Of a DNA stretch of 64,000 nt, positions 9,437 through 16,799 are shown piece by piece (within the stretch, counting starts at the first letter, position 1; each line of letters starts with the position of its first letter). The translations under genes were made by a program, and so were the position numbers. The stretch spans positions 62,001 through 126,000 of the forward strand of contig CAZLCS010000008.1 of the NCBI GenBank assembly GCA_964557955.1, written 5' to 3'. The notes beneath the pieces were generated by a model. The model made no database searches. It saw only the letters and a program-made list of their open reading frames with translations, and was not told where the DNA came from. The DNA comes from JALOOX01 sp964557955 (GTDB lineage: Bacteria > Desulfobacterota > Syntrophobacteria > Syntrophobacterales > Syntrophobacteraceae).

Positions 9437-10120
9437 TCAATCAGAAGCGCGAAACCCGAAACTGGAGACTTTCAGGGCATTCAAGGCGATGAAGGCTCCT
9501 GTGCCGAAGAGCACGCCCCCGGCATGGCATGCGGGCACGGGAACCCCCATGAGGCCGAAATGAAGGAATTCGAAGAATACGTGGCCTTGAAACACCTCCA
9601 GCAGGCTCTTGATGGAGACGATGCCGAAGCTCAACAGCCCCGTGATCCTGGATGTCCGGTCGGAGGTCGGGCTGCTCAGGCCTTCCAGGCCCGAAAAGGC
9701 CATGAGGCCATGGGCTATGCCCGACAGACCACAAAGACCCCGGGTCTGGATGACGGGTGAGATAAGAAGACTCAGGCCCAGGCTGCCGGCGGCGGAAGCC
9801 ACCACGACGACCAGTCTCCCAAAGCGGCTCGGCTCCTGGAGACCGCCGTAAAGCAACAGGAAGGCACCGGCATCCAGGAGCAGATGGTACCAGCTCAGGT
9901 GCACAAAGGGATGCGCCAGCAGCCGCCACCACTGGCCGGCTTTGACGCTGTCGGACAGGAAGATCATGGATTCCATGACCCGGCCGCTCAACAGGGGGAA
10001 GTTGAGAACGGCCACAGCCAGGGCGAAGAGGATGAGCTCGATGACAAGACTCGATCGCTCGCCTGCGGGGGGCTGCCGCCGGTTGAGATCACTCCTTTCG
10101 GGATCTTGAATCGGCTGCAT
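9437..10120 (-). CDS. Rhombosortase-like intramembrane serine protease
   Basis: A 227-residue membrane protein of the rhomboid fold. The start at 10120 is chosen for GGAGAGGA upstream; a TTG at 10156 is also in frame. It has about six membrane segments. WWRLLAHPFVHLSWYHLLLD is the typical loop and second helix, the catalytic Ser133 lies in GLSGIAHGL, and His199 in PACHAGG. This compact form, with GLSG followed by HGL, resembles rhombosortases, which cut C-terminal sorting tails. The gene begins 38 bp after the VIT/vWA gene, whose product ends in such a tail, so that protein is the likely substrate. The last residues (SSFGFRASD) are encoded by the heptamer repeat at 9441-9468. Confidence 0.78.
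   Translation of the reverse strand: MQPIQDPERSDLNRRQPPAGERSSLVIELILFALAVAVLNFPLLSGRVMESMIFLSDSVKAGQWWRLLAHPFVHLSWYHLLLDAGAFLLLYGGLQEPSRFGRLVVVVASAAGSLGLSLLISPVIQTRGLCGLSGIAHGLMAFSGLEGLSSPTSDRTSRITGLLSFGIVSIKSLLEVFQGHVFFEFLHFGLMGVPVPACHAGGVLFGTGAFIALNALKVSSFGFRASD
9441..9468. repeat. Heptamer repeat, copy 2 (inside the rhombosortase 3' end)
   Basis: On the minus strand this reads CCAGTTTCGGGTTTCGCG followed by CTTCTGATTGA. The GTTTCGG units match copy 1 at 3257-3297, and the CTTCTGAT part resembles copy 3 at 34129-34175. It supplies the last codons and the stop codon of the rhombosortase gene. Confidence 0.55.
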
Positions 10121-10158
10121 CGGGCTCGTCCTCTCCGTTGCGGTCGGGGGCTCCAACC

Positions 10159-12207
10159 CTACGATCTGTTCTTCCGTTTCATCCGGGCCAGCAGTACAGC
10201 CATGGCGGCCATGATAGGTCCGACAGGGCCACTGCCGATCCGGGGCGCTTTGGCGCCCTGGAACATGCCGCCATTCTCCGCTGGGGCATCGTCCACGCGA
10301 TAGCTCTTGACCGGGGCGCTCGCGCGTACCTGCTGGGACATCCGTTCTGCGGCCACGCGATCTGCGTTCTTGCGCTGGAGCTGCTCCGTTTCCATGGCAT
10401 CCTGCCGCAGGACGACCATGGAGGTATAATCCGTAACCAGCGAATATTCTTTGCCGAGCTCCACAACCCTGGCCCGCAACGGCCCGGTCTCCCCCTGCTC
10501 TCGAATGAGCTCCATCTCGTCGTCGATGGCGGAAAGCGCCCAGAGCCTCTCCAGCTCAGGGTTGTCCGTATCCACCTCGGGAAGGACGGCTTTGCATTTC
10601 CAGGATCTCTCATCCCCGGACACTCTGCCCTTGAGCTCGATTTCCACCTCACCGTGGCCATCATAGCGGCCGAACACCACCAACTGCTGCCCCACGTAAA
10701 GGCTTCCCAGCCTGGCGGGGGTCAACTGCTCCACCTTTTCACCCTTGAACTTGAGCTCAACCCCGTGCAGACATTCATGGAGCACCTTGGCTTTGGCCTG
10801 AATCAGCCGGCCCGCGATGTCGTCGGATTCGGAGATGTTCATGGCGAAACCGCTGGAATCGCGGGCGAGGCGGTCCAGAAGGGGCTGGTTGGCGCTGTTG
10901 CCGATGACGAAGGTGAAGAGGCGGACGTCATGCTGCTTCATGAGCTTCATGAAGTCCTCGTGGCGGGTCGGGCCGACGTTGCAGACGCCGTCGGTCACCA
11001 GAACCAGGGAGGTCGTCCGTTCCGTGTCGAGCATCTGGTAGGCCAGATCCAGCCCCTCGAAGAGGGCCGTGGAGCCGCTGGCCTGGATCTGCCGGACCTT
11101 TTCGATCCACGATCGCACGTTTTCGGGAGTGGCTGAAACGTACCCGCCCGTGAAATCGGCCGCCCGGGTGTTGAACGTCACAATCCGGAAGCGGTCCTTT
11201 TGGGACATCTTGCCCAGCACCTGCGACACACCATCGACCAGGGTGGCGATCTTTCGACCCGCCATGCTCCCCGATATGTCGAGAACAAACGTCCAGTCGA
11301 CCCCTTCGGCAATGGGCTTGAGGGATGCGGCAGGCGTCACGACCACCATGAAAGTGCCCGGGCTTTGGGGATTCTTTCGATACGGGACGAGCTCGACGCG
11401 AGCAGGGACTTCGTCATCCAGCCGATAGTAAAAGACCACATCCCTGTTGAGCTTCGATCCTTCTTTTGTCTCGAGGGCGACCCGGATGACGTCGCCCGGA
11501 TCCCCTCCCTCCCCTCCGTTGGAATCCTTGCGGATCACGGCCTGGTCCTGGTAGGCCGGGAGGCGAACATCCTGCACGGGAAAGGCCGACTTGAGCTCGA
11601 GGTTGAAGCTGAAGGGACCCTGCACGGTGTCATCCACGGACCAGAAACGGTCCCTTTCGTCGTCCACGTTTCCCTCGGCCAGCGGATAGAGGTATCGGCC
11701 CACCCCGAGGTCGATCTCCAGCGGCTGATAATAGACGAACCGGACCCGCGTTTCCGTCTGGGAGCGCGCCACACCCACATGGATGTTGAAGCACTTGAAG
11801 TCGTCCTTTTCGGCCAGTCCCGTATCGTTCCCCTGGGACTTCTGGCTCTCGTAGATCGACCGCGCCTTTTCCTTTTCCACTACCTCTCCCAGGTTTTCCT
11901 GCCCGTCAAACCAGAGACTCAGCTCGGAGAGGCTTGCCTGTTTGGGCAGGGGCAAGGTGTAGATGGCCTCCAGGTCCTTTGTGCCCCCGTTGAAGAAGAC
12001 CTGGTCCACTTCCGTCCTGGCGAATCCGTTGTTGATGGTCACCTGCACCTGATGCGACCGGATGGCGATGGGCGCACTCTCGCCGTTGACCGGTTTGAGC
12101 AGCCCGGCCGCACGGACCTCCGAAGCCCATGGATTCATACATATGGATATTCCCAACATCAGGGGGAATGTCCACTTCAACATCCGTCTCGTCATGCTTC
12201 CTTTCAT
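10159..12207 (-). CDS. Exported VIT/von Willebrand A domain protein with C-terminal sorting tail
   Basis: A 682-residue protein. The start at 12207 is set by AGGAGG 7 bases upstream and puts the signal peptide (KWTFPLMLGISIC, cleavage near EVRAAG) at the N-terminus. A VIT domain spans about residues 38-165. The vWA domain spans about 300-470, with an intact metal site (D310, S312 and S314 of VLDISGSM, and the later TDG). The C-terminal tail is Gly/Pro-rich (GSGPVGP), then a short hydrophobic stretch and a basic end (RMKRKNRS), as in CTERM sorting signals. It is probably anchored or released at the outer surface after cutting by the adjacent rhombosortase. Its binding partner is unknown. A sigma-54-type promoter lies 130 bp upstream. 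Confidence 0.88.
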   Translation of the reverse strand: MKGSMTRRMLKWTFPLMLGISICMNPWASEVRAAGLLKPVNGESAPIAIRSHQVQVTINNGFARTEVDQVFFNGGTKDLEAIYTLPLPKQASLSELSLWFDGQENLGEVVEKEKARSIYESQKSQGNDTGLAEKDDFKCFNIHVGVARSQTETRVRFVYYQPLEIDLGVGRYLYPLAEGNVDDERDRFWSVDDTVQGPFSFNLELKSAFPVQDVRLPAYQDQAVIRKDSNGGEGGDPGDVIRVALETKEGSKLNRDVVFYYRLDDEVPARVELVPYRKNPQSPGTFMVVVTPAASLKPIAEGVDWTFVLDISGSMAGRKIATLVDGVSQVLGKMSQKDRFRIVTFNTRAADFTGGYVSATPENVRSWIEKVRQIQASGSTALFEGLDLAYQMLDTERTTSLVLVTDGVCNVGPTRHEDFMKLMKQHDVRLFTFVIGNSANQPLLDRLARDSSGFAMNISESDDIAGRLIQAKAKVLHECLHGVELKFKGEKVEQLTPARLGSLYVGQQLVVFGRYDGHGEVEIELKGRVSGDERSWKCKAVLPEVDTDNPELERLWALSAIDDEMELIREQGETGPLRARVVELGKEYSLVTDYTSMVVLRQDAMETEQLQRKNADRVAAERMSQQVRASAPVKSYRVDDAPAENGGMFQGAKAPRIGSGPVGPIMAAMAVLLARMKRKNRS

Positions 12208-12338
12208 GGTCCTGCCTCCTGGCTTTGGAATCGTGAATCCCACGTTCCTTCTGATCTTGACGACTGCCCTCCCGGCGGTTTCGGAATGGCCGGCATTCGG
12301 ATCCGTCCTGCGAGAAGGTGCAGATGGAGACCGATCGA

Positions 12339-12354
12339 GGCACAGTCCATGCCA
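12339..12354 (-). promoter_or_regulatory. Candidate sigma-54 promoter of the vWA-rhombosortase operon
   Basis: The minus strand reads TGGCATGGACTGTGCC. The -24 GG and -12 GC are exactly 10 bases apart, and TGGCA, the following G and TGC match the consensus. It lies about 130 bp upstream of the vWA start and divergent from a sigma-54 activator gene, which supports it. Confidence 0.55.
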
Positions 12355-12365
12355 GTCACTGGACG

Positions 12366-12406
12366 CAATAAATACTTATTGATTACAGATGGATAGAGTC
12401 GACTCT
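12366..12406. promoter_or_regulatory. Two palindromes, candidate activator binding sites
   Basis: CAATAAATACTTATTG (12366-12381) has 6-base inverted arms. AGAGTCGACTCT (12395-12406) is a perfect 12-base palindrome. Both lie between the sigma-54-type promoter of the vWA operon and the sigma-70 promoter of the divergent activator, where enhancer sites would be expected. Binding is inferred. Confidence 0.45.
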
Positions 12407-12438
12407 CTCGATCAAGGGAATTTACATTCAAAGTCATC

Positions 12439-12466
12439 TTGACATCTATTGCATACACTCTATACA
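12439..12466 (+). promoter_or_regulatory. Sigma-70 promoter of the divergent activator gene
   Basis: TTGACA at 12439-12444 and TATACA at 12461-12466 are 16 bases apart. The expected transcription start (about 12472-12474) almost coincides with the ATG at 12475, so the mRNA would be leaderless or nearly so. An 8-base direct repeat ATACACTC (12453-12460 and 12462-12469) overlaps the -10 box and might bind a regulator. Confidence 0.6.
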
Positions 12467-12474
12467 CTCATTGT

Positions 12475-13968
12475 ATGAAAACGACAGTCCAGATGTCTGC
12501 AGAAGATCGGGAATTCTTCGGGCTGGTCTCCCGGGCGGCCTTCAGCAATCCCTTCAGCGGCGACCGCCTGGAGCTGGATCTGAAGATTGCCGGCTGCTCC
12601 CCGAAGGTCTCCTCCGACGAGCGCGTCCAGCGGGTCATTGAGGCAGTCAGGAGGCGGATCGACCGACTCGTGGCCGACGAGAAGGCCGACGTACACCTGT
12701 ACCCGGCCGAAGACCGTTTCATGATGCAGAGCAGCTTTCTCTTTGAGGTCTTCCATCATTTCGTCCCCCAGCTGGACCGCATGATCCTGGAGCAGGTCCG
12801 CTCGGGGGATGTGATCTGCGCGGTGCCCTTCGCTCGAGATGCCCTGCAGATGCTCGCCCGGAGAGGGTTTTCTCCATCGGAATCTCACCGCTTTTTCGCC
12901 ATGTTCTACCAGGTGCGCCGTGCTTTTTACTTCATTGAGCGCAGTCTCATCGGAGAGAGCCCGTCCATGAAGGACCTTCGCCGGCATCTTTGGGCCAATG
13001 TTTTCACGCACGACATTCGATGGTACGAACGTTACCTTTGGAACCGCATGGAGGACTTCTCCACCCTGCTTCTCGGAGAGACGGGGACGGGCAAGGGAAC
13101 GGCTGCAGCGGCCATTGGGCGGGCCGGCTTCATCCCTTTCGACCCCGGCAAGGGATGCTTTGCCGAGAGCTTTGCGCGAAGCTTTACGGCCATCAACCTT
13201 TCACAGTATCCGGAAGCCCTGATCGAGTCAGAGCTTTTTGGACATCGGAAGGGAGCATTCACGGGTGCCATCGAGCACCACCAGGGAATCTTCTCCCGGT
13301 GCAGTCCCCACGGCGCCATATTCCTGGACGAGATCGGAGACGTCTCCATGCCGGTTCAGGTGAAGCTGCTCCAGGTTCTTCAGGACCGCACCTTCTCACC
13401 GGTCGGGAGCCATGAGAAGGCACGCTTCAACGGTCGGGTCATCGCAGCGACCAACAAGCCTTTGGACAGGCTGCGGGAAGCGGGCCAGTTTCGGGACGAT
13501 TTCTTCTATCGACTTTGTTCCGACATTATTGTCGTCCCCTCCCTGCGTCAGCGCCTCGAGGAAGACCCCCGAGAACTGGATGCCATGCTGGGCCATGTGA
13601 TCCTGCGCATGACGGGAGAAGCGGCGGAGGATCTGGTCCATAAGGTTCGGGAGGTGATCGATCAAGATGTGGGACCTCATTATCCCTGGCCCGGCAACGT
13701 GCGTGAACTTGAACAGGCCGTTCGCCGCATTCTCCTCACCAACCATTATTCCGGCGACCAGGTCCCGTCCCCTCGGGATGACCGTTGGGCCGATCTGGCA
13801 GCGGAAATGGAAACTGGAATGATGGATGCTCGGAAGCTCGTTTCGGCCTACTGCAGGATGCTCTACGAGCGGTTCGGAACCTACGAAGAAGTCTCCCGCC
13901 GAACCCGCCTCGACAGGCGAACGGTTAGAAGATACATTCAGCAGGTGGAATCCCCACCGTCTCCATGA
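12475..13968 (+). CDS. Sigma-54 activator (AAA+ enhancer-binding protein) with unassigned N-terminal domain
   Basis: A 497-residue protein. The N-terminal 190 residues match no receiver, GAF or PAS pattern that I recognise; they are helical and contain no obvious ligand site. The AAA+ domain has Walker A GETGTGKG (201-208), an intact GAFTGA loop (260-265) for sigma-54 contact, and Walker B IFLDEIGD (282-289). The C-terminus has a helix-turn-helix (EEVSRRTRLDRRTVRRYIQQ). The start at 12475 lacks a ribosome site and sits right behind the promoter. The gene is divergent from the vWA-rhombosortase operon, whose promoter looks sigma-54 dependent, so that operon is the likely target. Confidence 0.88.
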   Translation: MKTTVQMSAEDREFFGLVSRAAFSNPFSGDRLELDLKIAGCSPKVSSDERVQRVIEAVRRRIDRLVADEKADVHLYPAEDRFMMQSSFLFEVFHHFVPQLDRMILEQVRSGDVICAVPFARDALQMLARRGFSPSESHRFFAMFYQVRRAFYFIERSLIGESPSMKDLRRHLWANVFTHDIRWYERYLWNRMEDFSTLLLGETGTGKGTAAAAIGRAGFIPFDPGKGCFAESFARSFTAINLSQYPEALIESELFGHRKGAFTGAIEHHQGIFSRCSPHGAIFLDEIGDVSMPVQVKLLQVLQDRTFSPVGSHEKARFNGRVIAATNKPLDRLREAGQFRDDFFYRLCSDIIVVPSLRQRLEEDPRELDAMLGHVILRMTGEAAEDLVHKVREVIDQDVGPHYPWPGNVRELEQAVRRILLTNHYSGDQVPSPRDDRWADLAAEMETGMMDARKLVSAYCRMLYERFGTYEEVSRRTRLDRRTVRRYIQQVESPPSP

Positions 13969-14117
13969 AGCATCAGTTGCAGACTCATCGCCGGACGAAA
14001 GCCCAAAAATGCGCGCTTTTGTTTCACTTGTGATAATACCTTTCAAGCTGACAGCCGATGGCTCGGTTCAGGACGGAGTCTGCTCGCATTCAATCACATA
14101 ACGTAAGGAGAGCATGC

Positions 14118-15599
14118 ATGAAGCGACTGTTGGGGGGAATCCTGTTACTGGTCGTGGTGGCCGTTGCAGCTTTGGGAGCCTGCTCCTACTGGTTCGGTAT
14201 CCAGACCGAGCGTGAGTACAAAGCCATGATCGAACGCTCAGCGGATTGGAGGAGTTTTAGGCTCACCGGCGAAGAATACACGAGAGGTGTTTTCAGCTCC
14301 GAGGCCAGGGCAACTTTGGCGCTCAGGGATCCTCCCCCCCTCCCGAGTCTGAGCGACACCGAAGAGAACCAGACCGTCCCCTTTGAATTGATGCTGACCC
14401 ATAAGATCAGCCACGGCCCCATTCCGTTCGGTATGCTGCCCCATGCCGGGGGCATCATGCGACCCGCACTGGCAGTCATCGAAACCCAGACGAACCTCGA
14501 TCCCCGGGCGAAGGAGCTTTTCAAGGACGTCGGACTGCCTGAGAACTTGCCGTCCCTGGATGTGATCACGGTCCTCAAGTGGGGGGGCGATGGCGACACT
14601 CACCTGACGATTCCTCCCTACAGGGGGGAGTTCGGCGAGGAATCCAAGGTTTCTGTCGACTTCAGCGGGTTCAAGTCGCTCGTTGAGTTCACGCCGGGTT
14701 TCAAGCGCTTTAAAGGATCTTTTGCCACGGATGGATTCCAGGCGGCCATCCCCGATGAGGGGAACTTCTCGCTGCAGCGCATGAGTTGTTCTTTCGACCA
14801 GTCCGAAGGGACCAGCGGATTCTACCTTGGAGATGTCCATTACTTCCTGGAGCTTATCACTTTCAAGCATGGAGACCCGGCCAAAGCTCAGAAAGATTTT
14901 TCCCTCAAGGGCTTTTCGATAAGGACCCAGGCTCAGGAGAAGGGCAACGATCTCTCTTCATCGGTCACTTTAGCCCTCGATCAGGTCAACAACGAGAAAG
15001 GGAGCTTCCACAACGCGATCTTTGATATTGAGTTGCGGAAGCTTGACGGAGGAGTTCTCGGCGAGTTTCAGAAGACCATGAAACAAGCTCAGCACCAATC
15101 TGCAAGCTCAGATCAGCTTTCAGAGATGACACTGGCAGCTTTTGTGGGGTTGTTGCCGAAGTTGCTGCGGAATTCCCCGGAGGTCGAGATCAAACAGCTG
15201 GGATTTGCCTCGCCTGACGGCGAGGTCAAAGCCAGTGCCAAGCTTGCAGTGGACGGCAAGAATATCCAGGGCCCCCTCAGCCTTCCCATGCTGCTTCAGT
15301 CATCCCGGCTGGACGCATCGGTGAGCGCAGCGGAGAAACCCCTGGTGGACCTTCTCAAATCCCTGGAATCCAGCAACCAGACCAGCGATGGTGCGCAAGC
15401 GAAGGAGTCGAATCCTCCTCAGAGCCGTGATGAAGATCTGGAGGCGGAGCTCCGCAAAACCCTCTCGGTCCTTGTAGCCCAGAGATTTCTAGTTCTGGAA
15501 AACGGGATTTACAGAGCAAACGCCAGTTATGCTGGGGGACAGTTGAACCTCAATGGGCAACCCATCCGTCTCGACAAACTACTGGGCGGTCAACCATGA
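14118..15599 (+). CDS. DUF945 (YdgA-like) family protein
   Basis: A 493-residue protein whose N-terminus is a single membrane helix or signal (LLGGILLLVVVAVAALGAC), followed by the DUF945 start pattern YWFGIQTEREYKAMIE. The rest is a large, mostly beta-rich periplasmic region. The GAC at the end of the hydrophobic stretch might serve as a lipobox, but no clear lipoprotein signal is present. AAGGAG lies before the start. The stop codon overlaps the next gene's start (ATGA), so the two are co-translated. The role of the family is unknown. Confidence 0.8.
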   Translation: MKRLLGGILLLVVVAVAALGACSYWFGIQTEREYKAMIERSADWRSFRLTGEEYTRGVFSSEARATLALRDPPPLPSLSDTEENQTVPFELMLTHKISHGPIPFGMLPHAGGIMRPALAVIETQTNLDPRAKELFKDVGLPENLPSLDVITVLKWGGDGDTHLTIPPYRGEFGEESKVSVDFSGFKSLVEFTPGFKRFKGSFATDGFQAAIPDEGNFSLQRMSCSFDQSEGTSGFYLGDVHYFLELITFKHGDPAKAQKDFSLKGFSIRTQAQEKGNDLSSSVTLALDQVNNEKGSFHNAIFDIELRKLDGGVLGEFQKTMKQAQHQSASSDQLSEMTLAAFVGLLPKLLRNSPEVEIKQLGFASPDGEVKASAKLAVDGKNIQGPLSLPMLLQSSRLDASVSAAEKPLVDLLKSLESSNQTSDGAQAKESNPPQSRDEDLEAELRKTLSVLVAQRFLVLENGIYRANASYAGGQLNLNGQPIRLDKLLGGQP

Positions 15600-16108
15600 A
15601 CGAAGAGGCGCGGTACTGGATTGAAAAGCTGAACCTCGTGAAGCATCCTGAAGGCGGTTATTACGTGCGTACCTATTTTGCCCGGGAATGGATCGAAAAG
15701 GAACACCTGCCCCCGCGATTCAGTGGGTCCAGGCCATTCTCCACAGCCATCTACTACCTTCTTCCCGGAGATGATTTCTCAGCCTTCCACAGGATCCAGT
15801 CCGACGAAATGTGGCACTTCTACGCAGGGAGCCCACTCACCCTCCACGTCCTGGACAGCGACGGAAGGGCCGGCGAAAAGAACCTGGGGCCCAGCTTTGA
15901 TCGGGGAGAGAGCTTCCAGCATTTGATCGAAGCCGGCTGCTGGTTTGCAGCCACTGTTCAGGATGTCACTTCATTCAGCCTCGTGGGGTGCACAGTGGCG
16001 CCGGGTTTCAACTACGAGGACTTCGAATTCGGTGAACGTGAAACATTGACGGCCCAATATCCCGAGCATCGGGAGCTGATTGTCAGACTCACCCGCTCGC
16101 GACGATAA
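15596..16108 (+). CDS. DUF985-type cupin protein
   Basis: A 170-residue single-domain cupin. The pattern LVKHPEGGYYVRTY near the N-terminus, STAIYYLL, then FHRIQSDEMWHFYAGSPL and FSLVGCTVAPGFNYEDFE near the end, is that of the DUF985 (Cupin_5) family. The metal or ligand pocket would use the His and Glu of HRIQSDEMWH. The substrate is unknown; some relatives have been linked to sugar metabolism. The start overlaps the stop of the DUF945 gene by 4 bases. Confidence 0.85.
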   Translation: MNEEARYWIEKLNLVKHPEGGYYVRTYFAREWIEKEHLPPRFSGSRPFSTAIYYLLPGDDFSAFHRIQSDEMWHFYAGSPLTLHVLDSDGRAGEKNLGPSFDRGESFQHLIEAGCWFAATVQDVTSFSLVGCTVAPGFNYEDFEFGERETLTAQYPEHRELIVRLTRSRR

Positions 16109-16165
16109 CGGGGGGTGGGCGTTGGTACCCGGAAATTCTCGAAAAACTGGATGAGGCTGCTCCTC

Positions 16166-16732
16166 TCATGGAGCGCAAGGAGTTTCCGCCAGCACAACCG
16201 AATTCAGGATTCGTTTGACCCTTTCCTGAAGAGCAAACATGGTGTCCAGTTCGCGGCCAATGGCTCCTTGAACCCGAGCAAGCTCCTCGGGGGAGAGTCT
16301 TTTCTGGACGGCCGCACAAAGGTAATTGACGCAGAGAACCTCGCGAATTTTGAGCAGACATCCGGAATCGCCCAGGAAGAGGCAGCTGTCCGGACGGGTC
16401 CGCTTTTCGGGCAGAGACACGCTCCAGAGCAGGTTCAGCAAAAGGAGTGTTTCGCCGTATTGATTTTCAATTCCCCGCCCGCAGCAGCTTCCCCCTTCCT
16501 CCTCTTCACAGTGTCGGCAGGAAGCCACGATTCCGGTCTCCTCCATCACCTGCCAGGAAGCCCCCCAGTGCGATTCCAGCTCCCCCATGAGTCGTGCAAT
16601 GTGCGGATCTCCCTTGAGAAGTTCTCCACATTGCTCATAAACGGCACGGGCCTTTTCAATTTTCAGAAAGACAGTCCCCGACGCTGCAGGGTGAGTGGAT
16701 GATTTCATGATCGAATTCCAGCAGTCCGCCAT
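16166..16732 (-). CDS. Cysteine-rich protein of unknown function
   Basis: A 188-residue protein (180 if the ATG at 16708 is used, which has a slightly better upstream GGAA). It carries ordered cysteines: CRHC, then SCCGRGIE, then CLFLGDSGCLLKIREVLCVNYLC. Four to seven of these could bind an iron-sulfur cluster or zinc. The rest is helical. It has no signal peptide and appears cytoplasmic. It lies 67 bp downstream of a sigma-54 activator gene on the same strand and could be its operon partner. I do not recognise the family with certainty. Confidence 0.65.
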   Translation of the reverse strand: MADCWNSIMKSSTHPAASGTVFLKIEKARAVYEQCGELLKGDPHIARLMGELESHWGASWQVMEETGIVASCRHCEEEEGGSCCGRGIENQYGETLLLLNLLWSVSLPEKRTRPDSCLFLGDSGCLLKIREVLCVNYLCAAVQKRLSPEELARVQGAIGRELDTMFALQERVKRILNSVVLAETPCAP

Positions 16733-16799
16733 TGGTTGAGCGAGTCAAGTCAGTTCAACTTCAGAGAACGCGATCGGAGAGTCCCCACAAGGGGGTAAG

